Source: Oikopleura dioica
Lineage: Eukaryota > Chordata > Appendicularia > Copelata > Oikopleuridae
NCBI GenBank assembly: GCA_907165135.1
Contig: OU015567.1
Span: 15,505,001-15,569,000, forward strand
Direction of reading: 5' to 3'
Length of the DNA: 64,000 bases
Both the position numbers and the translations under genes were made by a program. The stretch's first letter is position 1, and each line of letters starts with the position of its first letter. Below the pieces are notes generated by a model, which saw only the letters and a program-made list of their open reading frames with translations, was not told where the DNA came from and searched no databases. Shown piece by piece: positions 42,735 through 53,997 of this stretch.

Positions 42735-45200
42735 ATGATTGGTCAAATTGTGCATGGACATTATCGAGTTTTACGAAAGCTGAAGGAGGATAGAGAGGGG
42801 AAAATTTACTTTGTCGTCGAGGACCAAAAAATGGTAAAAAACGTTGATAAAAAATGATGAAGAAATTTTTATCAAAAGGAAATGAGCTGCGGATGCTCAA
42901 AGGAATCGGTCTTCTGGGAGAAAAGGAAGAACACGATGCGAATCTGGAGATAAATTTGCTTCGACAATTAGGATCGTTTTCACCGTTTCATTTTTAAAGG
43001 ATCTGATTTCGAGCTTTTGAAAATCGAGTAAAGATCATGACTACGTTGTAAAACTTGTGGACGATTTCAAGTTCACCGCTCCAAACGGCTTGAAGTATCA
43101 CGCTTTGATTTTGGAATATCTCCCTGGCGGCGATTTGGCGCAGTTTTCGAGGATATGCTCAACAACCGTAATTCTTACCTAAATACAAAAGAAAAATATA
43201 TATTATTTTCAGAAGGGAGCGAAAACGAGCTACCATGGGCGCAAAACGATGCCTTACGAATTTCTGCACAACTAGTTCTAGCGCTAGGTAAGACTTCTTA
43301 GATATCAACAGTTCTTACTTCCAAATTTCAAGACTACATTCACGGAAAGAATATCATGCATCGGGATATCAAGCCGGAGAACATCCTCATGTCCGCTGAT
43401 AGACAACAGGTAACGAAATCCATTGTTATTTTGACAAACGATTTAGGTGAAAATTGCCGATTTCAATGTTTCCCGCGCCGTTGCAGAAACAGTTCACACT
43501 GGCGTCGCTAAATGGGAAAACCTGAAATTGTCAACAAGGCCATCAAGGCCATCACGGCCATCAGGGCCATCGAGGCCATCAAGACCATTTTAGAAATCAA
43601 CAAAAGTCCCCATAACCTGAATTTGTCAACAACGCCATCAAGGCCATCAATTCTAGAAAGTTGTTTCTTGGGTTTCCCATAAGACAGGCGCGGAGCGCAC
43701 ACGCGCTTCTTTTGCTTTCTGATCGTCGATTTTTGCTTCAAAAGTACAAAAATTGATCTGTTTCCAACGCAGTGTCCTTTACAACAGCTAAAGCAATTTT
43801 TCATTCAAATATTGAGTTAATAATTCATATAATCTGAGAACAAGAACGTTTCAAAAACCGCGCTTATAAAAACAACAACAAGCAAATCTACAAAACTTCT
43901 CAAAACCTGAAATTGGGAATTGATGGCCTTGATGGCTTTGCTGGCCGTGATGGCCTTGATGGCCTTGTTGACAATTTCAGGTTCGTCCCGCTAAATCAAT
44001 GGACTACTTGGCGCCTGAAGTGATTAAAAGCCAAGGAAATTCAGCGCCTCTCTCGTTTTGTCAGGATGTTTGGGCGGTTGGCATCATTTTTCAAATGCTG
44101 TGCACTTTCAGGAAAGATTCGACAAAAGTTTAACAGTCAATAATTGATGTTCTATTTGTTCAATCGTGCAAGACATCCGTTTACGGCTGGGAACCCGTTT
44201 CAGACAATGACAAACATCGTCTACAAAGCCAGGCGTCCTGCTGAAGTCGTTTTTCCGGCGATGGAAAGTCTGGTCCGGCGATGTCTTGTCGTTGAAGTCG
44301 GTGAACGAGCAGAAAGCGCTGCTGCGTTGATGACTCACCCGGCCCTGGTCAGTTTGATCGAGCAGTTGAAGAATCGAGTTTTGCCAGCTGATCTTACTTT
44401 TGGGTTGACTAGAATGGAAACGACGATGAAAATCAACCAGTTGCTGGATCGGGAAAATATCGAATCGAAGAATGAGCTTTCTAAGGAGAAGAAATCGTCG
44501 AAAAAGTTGAAAAAAAGAAATTGCTGATTTGAAACGACTCAACAACACGTTCATCAACGACATTAACAAACTCAAACGACAAACTCAAAAACTGGAAAAC
44601 GATCTTCGCGAATCAAAAAAGCCCAAACCTGTCGCCCCACGAATTCCGGAAACTGATCGATCCGAAATTGTAAGATATTTTGGTTCGAATGCCGCGATTA
44701 ATGGATTTGGTCATTTCTTTGGTCTCGACTCTAGCTCTGTCCGAAATTCCCACGACGAGAATGCAGTGCGAAGAGTGCTTCGAGCAATGGCGGCTGGATT
44801 CTCGGAGTTTAATTTGAAGGAATTGGATAAAATTGCATTTTTTAGTTTTTTTTGATTTTTGTTTCGACGCGATTTTCATCCAAAATAAAGTTTTTTTACG
44901 ACAAAAATTTAGAAGTGACAGAAGCTGGATGGACAATCCGACAACAATCGCACTTCGAAAACTTCGGCGGCGACGGCTTCTGGAAAATATGGATTCTTTT
45001 CAACGGTATTGATTGTTGAATTTGAGATTTTTATTTTTTTAGGAAAACGCGTCGACTTTCAAGTTGACGCGGACGATATTAACTATTTTACTGGGGAGAG
45101 CAAAAACTCAGCAAAGAAGTTGACGCCGGATTCACAAGGAATGGTCAAGCTCAAAGGAGAAGAAGGTGTTGTCCGCTGGAATATAACTGTAAAAAAGTAA
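42735..45200 (+). CDS. Ser/Thr protein kinase with coiled coil and novel C-terminal module (frame-interrupted)
   Basis: Starts MIGQIVHGHYRVLRKLKEDR. An unusual glycine loop (no GxGxxG) and VVKLVDDF precede LILEYLPGGDL, IHGKNIMHRDIKPENILMSA (catalytic loop), KIADFNVSRAV (DFN for DFG), MDYLAPEVI (APE), DVWAVGIIFQML and a C-lobe ending in the ALMTHPAL helix. The style is NEK-like. A coiled coil (KRLNNTFINDINKLKRQTQK) follows. Then comes the shared module: GFGHFFGLDSSSVRNS, ENAVRRVLRAMAAGFSEFNL, EAGWTIRQQSHFENFGGDGF, INYFTGES and VVRWNITVKK. A 475-bp MITE interrupts the activation loop (43514-43988). An A7 run near 44510 shifts the frame and two exon joins are out of phase. Assembly indels or pseudogene decay both fit. 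Confidence 0.65.
43514..43988. mobile_element. MITE in kinase activation loop, 8-bp duplication
   Basis: Ends are GGGAAAACCTGAAATTGTCA and TGACAATTTCAGGTTCGTCC, with arms continuing as CAACAAGGCCATCAAGGCC minisatellite-like repeats. Flanked by CGCTAAAT at 43506-43513 and 43989-43996. Excision would join GVA-K to SMDYLAPEV in frame. It contains the dispersed motif CAGGCGCGGAGCGCA at 43685. No coding content. Confidence 0.88.
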
Positions 45201-45762
45201 TTCTGTACATCTTAATAAAAATTTCGATGGATTTTTAAGAAATGAATTCTTTCATATACGCGATTCTCATCAACGAAAATTAACTTTTAGGGAGTTGCCA
45301 GTCGCCAATGATTGTCAAACTATATTTCATTTATTTTCAATTTTAGATAACTCAAAAAGATTTTCAATTATTCATTCTTTTAAATTGATTTTTATTTAAC
45401 CAAGACTCTTCGTAGATTTCAAAGCGCTATTGATCAAAAGAACATGAATTCAAGCTGAAGACACTCAGTCTTATTTACAGTCCATTTTTCGCAAGATTTC
45501 AAGGAAATATCGGCAACTCATTTATGAAGCTAAGCAATGTGAGTATTTTGAAAAGAAGAAAAAAAAATAGAAATTCACAGAAAAATTTTCCTGTTCAAAC
45601 CCCTTACGCCAATAAAAGTCCAGAGCATTCCATTTCTCATGCATAATTCATGCGAAAAACAACTGCCGCTGCTGGTTTCGTTCTGCATAAAACGGTCGTT
45701 ACACCCCGCTAAGTCTCAATCTTCTACAAAATTTCAGGAAAAAAGTCTAAATTAACTAAAAA
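45201..45762. other. Intergenic spacer
   Basis: 3' flank of the kinase (AATAAA-like near 45213) and 5' flank of the small secreted gene. ATTTCAG at 45731-45737, 25 nt before the next ATG, is a possible trans-splice acceptor. Otherwise AT-rich. Confidence 0.4.
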
Positions 45763-46020
45763 ATGAAAATTTTCATCGCTCTCGCATTTTTTAGTGGTTC
45801 AATTTCCGCCAGATCCAGCGGCGCTCCAGGATACACTCCAATTCTGCAAAATTTGAAGCCAGGAGGACCTCATGCTAGATTGTGGACGACCAAGTAAGAT
45901 AGATTAAGATTTAAATCAAGCTTCTTCGAGATTTTTACATGAAAGATTCACAATTTTGTTTACAGAGAAGAATTTGGGCCTGCCCATCACCACATCAGCT
46001 CGCGGGCCTTACGGATGTAA
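45763..46020 (+). CDS. Small secreted peptide, unidentified
   Basis: Two exons (45763-45893, 45966-46020), phases agree, 61 residues. MKIFIALAFFSGSISA is a good signal peptide with cleavage expected after SISA. The mature ~45 residues (RSSGAPGYTPILQNLKPGGP, then HARLWTTKEEFGPAHHHIS) are Gly/Pro/His-rich and have no cysteine. Too small to assign: a secreted peptide or a matrix/house-type component are both possible. The clean signal peptide, in-frame intron and nearby acceptor site argue that it is real. Confidence 0.55.
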
Positions 46021-46706
46021 TAACGTGAAATTTTTTAAGTTTTATCAAGTAGAAAAAAAATTTGTAATAGATGAAGAAAGTGTTATTTTCTTTAAAATCG
46101 TCATTTTTCACCCAATTTGAACTTTAATTTTCGAAAAAATCACAACTATTCTCAATTATTGTCAATTTATTAGAAGAATATTTTGTTTAAACAATTTCTC
46201 GCAGCAGAAATCATGTTTATATCGGTTTAAGTACAGAAAATCAAATTTCAAAAATTCGATAAATCAAAAATTCCCGACTTAAAATCGGTTTTTTCTTAAG
46301 TTAAGATGATCCAATCAAAAAATGTTAGGAAAAAAATGTTCCTTTTTTATCGAGGAATTCAAAAATAAAATCAAAATTTCGAAAAATCGAAAATATTCTC
46401 GACCACAACCCCCTTAACAATAAATGTCAACACCAAAATATCATCATCATTTAGACGGGCACTTTTGCAAAATGATAGAACCGCCCGTCGAAATTTCTAT
46501 CAGTTTTTAAATTTCATGTCTCACAGACTCAGTACACAACATTTTTTTTTCTCTAGACGCTAAAATTTCGTTTAAAAATTTCCATTCTCAATCTTTAGTG
46601 TGCCGCAAAGCCTCTTGTTGTGTGAATTTCTTGTTCCCAATTTTACTGTCAAATTAAGTACTGAAGATGGTCTCATGACCCAAAGCTTTACTACAAAATA
46701 ATCCAA
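46021..46706. other. Intergenic
   Basis: AT-rich 3' flank of the small peptide gene up to the edge of the repeat complex. No gene recognised. The stretch from 46630 may be the flank of the first insertion. Confidence 0.35.
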
Positions 46707-47856
46707 AAGTAATTTGTGGTTTATTTCTGAGCTTTCGAGCTTAACTGCTCATTATCAAAGAAGAGGTTGACAGGCTACGAATTCAAATTTAGCTTAGATA
46801 TAAGTAGAAATCAAGAACCTGAATTTTAACGGCAAAACGTTTCTCTCAGCAAGTGAGGATTGTGAACAGACATGAAAACAAGGAATAAAGTTATCTAGAG
46901 AATATTTCGCTTTAAGCGTGATTAAGGGTACCTAGGTCGAGTTTGGGTACCCCCTTAAACCATTTTCTGACCAAAGAATCGAATTCTTCAGGTTCTAAGG
47001 AACAAAAAACTCTATAATGACCCTATGGCTATCTAAACGTTTTCACGGTCAAAAACCACTGTAAAGTATAAAATCTATAGGAAATGCTAGTGCCTCAAAT
47101 TTTTACGAAAAATTTTCCACCTCCAATTTTGCTGATTAAGGGCTTAAATAAAAGCTTATGGCCTGGTTAACATCGTAGTGAAGCTTAAAATTGCCCAAGA
47201 AAATTAAATTCTGTTCAAAACCGGGGAAAATGGAAGCTTACCAAGCAAAAATGCGGAATTTGTGAAGACTAGACCAAACTTTTGAAAATTTTCTTAAAAA
47301 AAATCTTTGAAATCCAAATATCTGCTCTGTCACGATTGTAAAGGAGGCTTTAGACTTTATGTATCCAAAAAGAAAAAAAATGTTTGTATGAAAATTTTCG
47401 CCTGAATTTAGCGTCCAAGTTGGCCATTTTAGGCCGAGACGCCAACTTTGAGGGTATTTTTTCTGAAAAAAATTTTCGATATCGAAAAAACTGCTCTGTT
47501 ACGATCCGAGATCTAGGATAGATCTGTTGAATGAGCTATTAAGGAGCTTTTTTCGTTAAGAATTAAGGGTAGTAATTAACCCTCAAAGATGGCCATCTCG
47601 ACCCAGGTACCCTTAAGGGTGATAAATTCATTTGGAGCTCAACTTATCACGCTTAAAGCGAAATATTCTCTAGATAACTTTATTCCTTGTTTTCATGTCT
47701 GTTCACAATCCTCACTTGCTGAGAGAAACGTTTTGCCGTTAAAATTCAGGTTCTTGATTTCTACTTATATCTAAGCTAAATTTGAATTCGTAGCCTGTCA
47801 ACCTCTTCTTTGATAATGAGCAGTTAAGCTCGAAAGCTCAGAAATAAACCACAAAC
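46707..47856. mobile_element. Foldback element E1 (second copy E2 at 50877-52023)
   Basis: TTTGTGGTTTATTTCTGAGC at 46707 and its inverse ending near 47856. The arms are about 210 bp (to GAGAATATTTCGCTTTAAGCG). The core is mostly the TTAA-flanked element at 46926-47612. E2 has the same ends and is a mirror copy. Confidence 0.8.
46926..47612. mobile_element. TTAA-flanked element inside E1 (copy at ~51124-51810)
   Basis: GGGTACCTAGGTCGAG at the left and CTCGACCCAGGTACCC (inverse with one change) at the right, both abutting TTAA (46922-46925 and 47613-47616). Internal near-repeats and no transposase ORF. Precise TTAA targets are typical of piggyBac-type elements; this would be a non-autonomous derivative. 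It is nested in E. Confidence 0.78.
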
Positions 47857-47933
47857 TTCATTCAAATGACGTCGACAATATCATATGTTTAATCCAAAAG
47901 TAGTAGCTTTTATTTAGTTTATTTCGCTAAAGC

Positions 47934-48198
47934 TTAGCTAATTTCATAAATCAACCCCTTTCCAAGTTTTCGAAGCAGCGCGACTTCGGATTCTGCATCT
48001 TCTTCTTGCTCTTCGTTCATGAAACCGATTCCCTTGAGCATTTTCAGCTCGTTGTCTAATAAAGATTACGTAATAACCCCTTCCAGATTTTTCCTTACCA
48101 TTTTGAGTATATTTGACGAGAAAGTAAATCTTCCCATCTCTTGGCTTTTTCAGTTCTCTGATTGCCCTGTAGCGCTCGATGATCATTTTACCTTCCAT
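47934..48198 (-). pseudogene. Truncated kinase paralog, copy 1
   Basis: Two exons read MEGKMIIERYRAIRELKKPR...KIYFLVKYTQN and, after a 45-nt intron, DNELKMLKGIGFMNEEQEED...LLRKLGKGLIYEIS with a stop. They align with the first two exons of the kinase at 42735 (MIGQIVHGHYRVLRKLKEDR; NELRMLKGIGLLGEKEEHD), but nothing of the remaining kinase domain follows. It is a 5' fragment copied with the U repeat. Confidence 0.7.
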
Positions 48199-48994
48199 TT
48201 TTATCAAAATTTGACTTTGCAGAATAAGAAGAGAATTTGCAGCGCTGCCAGCTTATATGTTTGCAAAGATTGCCTTCTTCAAATTATGTAAATATTGCTA
48301 GGAATAACGGTCGTAACAACCTACAACTGTATTTGCTTTGCCTATTTACTGGACATCTCGAAAGAATACGGGCAGAAAGGTTTATCAGCGCAAGTAAAAG
48401 TTTCTCTGAATCAGAACTTGTTCGCTTCATTATCTTTCAAACCTATCTTTAAATACTGGCTTAGCCGCCTCGCGGCTTCGTTTAAAAAAAAGGCGCTTAG
48501 CGGGAATCTAAAATTACAGACAACGGATAATCACTTAACTTCCTTTCACCTTTTAATTTTTTTTTGTTTCTTAAAAAATCAAATAAATGAGTTTATTTTT
48601 CATTTAAATGCTCCGCACAATTGTCAAATTAAAGATTTCGATGATAACATGATGGTTCTCCTTCCTTCTCGTTCCAGCAGCATAGCTGTAAAGCATCACA
48701 TTCGTCTTCTGTCGTCGGCCCGCAATCAACTCGTTCTTCATTTGCTGAGCAGCCAAAAGGTGCATCTTATAAAGAGATTATAGTTTTTTTTTTCGAAGAA
48801 CGGATGTTTAAACATCAGAAAATCAGAGTTTTTTTCTTTGAAAGAAATTTTTTTCCGATGGGCGATTTTTTTTGAAGCCAGATTTGGATTCGTCATCGAA
48901 AAAGAGTCCGATCAGTTGGGGTCCATTTAAAATATCGGACACCGAAAGAATGAGTAATCAGACTTCAAAGGGGCTTTGTGCAATATGCGTTTAA

Positions 48995-49741
48995 GGGACC
49001 CGGTTAGGTAACGCCAAGCTCAACTTCACGCGCCCGCCGTTACTCTTGTGAATAAGATTTTTCAGAAGTTCTTTTTGCTAACGATATTTACAGATCTTCA
49101 GCTTTCTCATCCACTTCTCAGTTTTTTTCTATCATCACTCGTTCAAGAGCAAGGTCAAAAAGAGGGAGCGCAACTTCAAAAAGTTTCATCGCCTGCAATC
49201 ATTTTTCAATCTTCATGAAACCTGCACCATCGAAAAGCCCATTAAATTCTGTACAAATCTTACCTATTGCGCAAAAATGAAACAGTACTAATTGCGGATT
49301 AATGGCTGATAAACCAGAGAACTTAGCGCGCTCAGCATGCTGCGGTGCGGCAGGACGCTCCGAGATAGCTATTTTGGGCACCCGGGACATGATTCCCGCT
49401 GGGCGCGCGCTAAGAAGTTTTGCTTATCTGATCTGTATCGCTAATAAGTACAGATTCAGTTTTGCGCCATCGGTAAGATTTGTACAAAATTTAATGGGCT
49501 TTTCGATGGTGCAGGTTTCATGAAGATTGAAAAATGATTGCAGGCGCTGAAACTCTTTGAAGTTGCGCTCCCTCTTTTTGACCTTGCTCTTGAACGAGTG
49601 ATGATAGAAAAAAACTGAGAAGTGGATGAGAAAGCTGAAGATCTGTAAATATCGTTAGCAAAAAGAACTTCTGAAAAATCTTATTCACAAGAGTAACGGC
49701 GGGCGCGTGAAGTTGAGCTTGGCGTTACCTAACCGGGTCCC
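48995..49741. mobile_element. TTAA-flanked foldback element F1 at the palindrome axis
   Basis: GGGACCCGGTTAGGTAACGCC at 48995 mirrors GGCGTTACCTAACCGGGTCCC ending at 49741, with TTAA on each side (48991-48994, 49742-49745). The arms are about 270-300 bp around a GC-rich core that includes GCGCGCTCAGCATGCTGCGG and CGGGACATGATTCCCGCTGG. No protein-coding evidence; the frames in it are by-products of the palindrome. Confidence 0.82.
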
Positions 49742-50537
49742 TTAAACGCATATTGCACAAAGCCCCTTTGAAGTCTGATTACTCATTCTTTCGGTGTCCG
49801 ATATTTTAAATGGACCCCAACTGATCGGACTCTTTTTCGATGACGAATCCAAATCTGGCTTCAAAAAAAATCGCCCATCGGAAAAAAATTTCTTTCAAAG
49901 AAAAAAACTCTGATTTTCTGATGTTTAAACATCCGTTCTTCGAAAAAAAAAACTATAATCTCTTTATAAGATGCACCTTTTGGCTGCTCAGCAAATGAAG
50001 AACGAGTTGATTGCGGGCCGACGACAGAAGACGAATGTGATGCTTTACAGCTATGCTGCTGGAACGAGAAGGAAGGAGAACCATCATGTTATCATCGAAA
50101 TCTTTAATTTGACAATTGTGCGGAGCATTTAAATGAAAAATAAACTCATTTATTTGATTTTTTAAGAAACAAAAAAAAATTAAAAGGTGAAAGGAAGTTA
50201 AGTGATTATCCGTTGTCTGTAATTTTAGATTCCCGCTAAGCGCCTTTTTTTTAAACGAAGCCGCGAGGCGGCTAAGCCAGTATTTAAAGATAGGTTTGAA
50301 AGATAATGAAGCGAACAAGTTCTGATTCAGAGAAACTTTTACTTGCGCTGATAAACCTTTCTGCCCGTATTCTTTCGAGATGTCCAGTAAATAGGCAAAG
50401 CAAATACAGTTGTAGGTTGTTACGACCGTTATTCCTAGCAATATTTACATAATTTGAAGAAGGCAATCTTTGCAAACATATAAGCTGGCAGCGCTGCAAA
50501 TTCTCTTCTTATTCTGCAAAGTCAAATTTTGATAAAA

Positions 50538-50802
50538 ATGGAAGGTAAAATGATCATCGAGCGCTACAGGGCAATCAGAGAACTGAAAAAGCCAAGAGAT
50601 GGGAAGATTTACTTTCTCGTCAAATATACTCAAAATGGTAAGGAAAAATCTGGAAGGGGTTATTACGTAATCTTTATTAGACAACGAGCTGAAAATGCTC
50701 AAGGGAATCGGTTTCATGAACGAAGAGCAAGAAGAAGATGCAGAATCCGAAGTCGCGCTGCTTCGAAAACTTGGAAAGGGGTTGATTTATGAAATTAGCT
50801 AA
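50538..50802 (+). pseudogene. Truncated kinase paralog, copy 2
   Basis: Identical translation to the fragment at 47934-48198 but on the plus strand, in the inverted repeat unit U2. The intron has canonical GTAAGG...TTATTAG ends and the splice is in phase, so the fragment was captured as genomic DNA, not as cDNA. Confidence 0.7.
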
Positions 50803-52100
50803 GCTTTAGCGAAATAAACTAAATAAAAGCTACTACTTTTGGATTAAACATATGATATTGTCGACGTCATTTGAATGAAGTTTGTGGTTTATTTCTGAGC
50901 TTTCGAGCTTAACTGCTCATTATCAAAGAAGAGGTTGACAGGCTACGAATTCAAATTTAGCTTAGATATAAGTAGAAATCAAGAACCTGAATTTTAACGG
51001 CAAAACGTTTCTCTCAGCAAGTGAGGATTGTGAACAGACATGAAAACAAGGAATAAAGTTATCTAGAGAATATTTCGCTTTAAGCGTGATAAGTTGAGCT
51101 CCAAATGAATTTATCACCCTTAAGGGTACCTGGGTCGAGATGGCCATCTTTGAGGGTTAATTACTACCCTTAATTCTTAACGAAAAAAGCTCCTTAATAG
51201 CTCATTCAACAGATCTATCCTAGATCTCGGATCGTAACAGAGCAGTTTTTTCGATATCGAAAATTTTTTTCAGAAAAAATACCCTCAAAGTTGGCGTCTC
51301 GGCCTAAAATGGCCAACTTGGACGCTAAATTCAGGCGAAAATTTTCATACAAACATTTTTTTTCTTTTTGGATACATAAAGTCTAAAGCCTCCTTTACAA
51401 TCGTGACAGAGCAGATATTTGGATTTCAAAGATTTTTTTAAGAAAATTTTCAAAAGTTTGGTCTAGTCTTCACAAATTCCGCATTTTTGCTTGGTAAGCT
51501 TCCATTTTCCCCGGTTTTGAACAGAATTTAATTTTCTTGGGCAATTTTAAGCTTCACTACGATGTTAACCAGGCCATAAGCTTTTATTTAAGCCCTTAAT
51601 CAGCAAAATTGGAGGTGGAAAATTTTTCGTAAAAATTTGAGGCACTAGCATTTCCTATAGATTTTATACTTTACAGTGGTTTTTGACCGTGAAAACGTTT
51701 AGATAGCCATAGGGTCATTATAGAGTTTTTTGTTCCTTAGAACCTGAAGAATTCGATTCTTTGGTCAGAAAATGGTTTAAGGGGGTACCCAAACTCGACC
51801 TAGGTACCCTTAATCACGCTTAAAGCGAAATATTCTCTAGATAACTTTATTCCTTGTTTTCATGTCTGTTCACAATCCTCACTTGCTGAGAGAAACGTTT
51901 TGCCGTTAAAATTCAGGTTCTTGATTTCTACTTATATCTAAGCTAAATTTGAATTCGTAGCCTGTCAACCTCTTCTTTGATAATGAGCAGTTAAGCTCGA
52001 AAGCTCAGAAATAAACCACAAACTTCATTCAAATGACGTCGACAATATCATATGTTTAATCCAAAAGTAGTAGCTTTTATTTAGTTTATTTCGCTAAAGC

Positions 52101-52365
52101 TTAGCTAATTTCATAAATCAACCCCTTTCCAAGTTTTCGAAGCAGCGCGACTTCGGATTCTGCATCTTCTTCTTGCTCTTCGTTCATGAAACCGATTCCC
52201 TTGAGCATTTTCAGCTCGTTGTCTAATAAAGATTACGTAATAACCCCTTCCAGATTTTTCCTTACCATTTTGAGTATATTTGACGAGAAAGTAAATCTTC
52301 CCATCTCTTGGCTTTTTCAGTTCTCTGATTGCCCTGTAGCGCTCGATGATCATTTTACCTTCCAT
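52101..52365 (-). pseudogene. Truncated kinase paralog, copy 3
   Basis: Third identical copy, in unit U3, same orientation as copy 1. Identity across copies indicates very recent duplication or gene conversion. Confidence 0.7.
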
Positions 52366-53163
52366 TTTTATCAAAATTTGACTTTGCAGAATAAGAAGAG
52401 AATTTGCAGCGCTGCCAGCTTATATGTTTGCAAAGATTGCCTTCTTCAAATTATGTAAATATTGCTAGGAATAACGGTCGTAACAACCTACAACTGTATT
52501 TGCTTTGCCTATTTACTGGACATCTCGAAAGAATACGGGCAGAAAGGTTTATCAGCGCAAGTAAAAGTTTCTCTGAATCAGAACTTGTTCGCTTCATTAT
52601 CTTTCAAACCTATCTTTAAATACTGGCTTAGCCGCCTCGCGGCTTCGTTTAAAAAAAAGGCGCTTAGCGGGAATCTAAAATTACAGACAACGGATAATCA
52701 CTTAACTTCCTTTCACCTTTTAATTTTTTTTTGTTTCTTAAAAAATCAAATAAATGAGTTTATTTTTCATTTAAATGCTCCGCACAATTGTCAAATTAAA
52801 GATTTCGATGATAACATGATGGTTCTCCTTCCTTCTCGTTCCAGCAGCATAGCTGTAAAGCATCACATTCGTCTTCTGTCGTCGGCCCGCAATCAACTCG
52901 TTCTTCATTTGCTGAGCAGCCAAAAGGTGCATCTTATAAAGAGATTATAGTTTTTTTTTTCGAAGAACGGATGTTTAAACATCAGAAAATCAGAGTTTTT
53001 TTCTTTGAAAGAAATTTTTTTCCGATGGGCGATTTTTTTTTTGAAGCCAGATTTGGATTCGTCATCGAAAAAGAGTCCGATCAGTTGGGGTCCATTTAAA
53101 ATATCGGACACCGAAAGAATGAGTAATCAGACTTCAAAGGGGCTTTGTGCAATATGCGTTTAA

Positions 53164-53907
53164 GGGACCCGGTTAGGTAACGCCAAGCTCAACTTCACGC
53201 GCCCGCCGTTACTCTTGTGAATAAGATTTTTCAGAAGTTCTTTTTGCTAACGATATTTACAGATCTTCAGCTTTCTCATCCACTTCTCAGTTTTTTTCTA
53301 TCATCACTCGTTCAAGAGCAAGGTCAAAAGAGGAGCGCAACTTCAAAAGTTTCATCGCCTGCAATCATTTTTCAATCTTCATGAAACCTGCACCATCGAA
53401 AAGCCCATTAAATTCTGTACAAATCTTACCTATTGCGCAAAAATGAAACAGTACTAATTGCGGATTAATGGCTGATAAACCAGAGAACTTAGCGCGCTCA
53501 GCATGCTGCGGTGCGGCAGGACGCTCCGAGATAGCTATTTTGGGCACCCGGGACATGATTCCCGCTGGGCGCGCGCTAAGAAGTTTTGCTTATCTGATCT
53601 GTATCGCTAATAAGTACAGATTCAGTTTTGCGCCATCGGTAAGATTTGTACAAAATTTAATGGGCTTTTCGATGGTGCAGGTTTCATGAAGATTGAAAAA
53701 TGATTGCAGGCGCTGAAACTCTTTGAAGTTGCGCTCCCTCTTTTTGACCTTGCTCTTGAACGAGTGATGGTAGAGAAAAACTGAGAAGTGGATGAGAAAG
53801 CTAAAGATCTGTAGATATCGTTAGCACAAAGAATTTCTGAAAAATCTTAGTCACAAGAGTAACGGCGGGCGCGTGAAGTTGAGCTTGGCGTTGCCTAACC
53901 GGGTCCC
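53164..53907. mobile_element. TTAA-flanked foldback element F2
   Basis: Second copy of F with the same ends and flanking TTAA. The right arm has a few substitutions (for example GCGTTGCC for GCGTTACC). It lies about 90 bp beyond the 3' end of the ZP-domain gene. Confidence 0.8.
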
Positions 53908-53997
53908 TTAAGCGTCAATTACAAAATGAATTTCGCCCTTAGAAAAGCGATACCAGTTATCTTTAAATTCAATGGATTGAAGGTCACAATAATAATA

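Larger units (their letters stand above)
46707..53907. repeat. Composite near-identical palindromic repeat complex
   Basis: Order: E1 (46707-47856), U1 (47857-48990), F1 (48995-49741), U2 (inverse of U1, 49746-50876), E2 (50877-52023), U3 (direct copy of U1, 52024-53159), F2 (53164-53907). The arms mirror about ~49368 (U1/U2) and ~51451 (U2/U3). Open frames translate identically in all three U copies, so the duplications are very recent. E and F are themselves foldback elements, so nested insertions and foldback-mediated duplication explain the layout. Confidence 0.85.

Noticed and set aside
48295-48783. 162-residue frame repeated three times (also 49953-50441 and 52462-52950)
   Set aside because: Conserved only because the U repeat is duplicated; low-complexity composition and no domain. 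Coding function not supported.
49302-49523. Frames through the GC-rich core of element F
   Set aside because: They arise on both strands of a foldback element and lack any motif.
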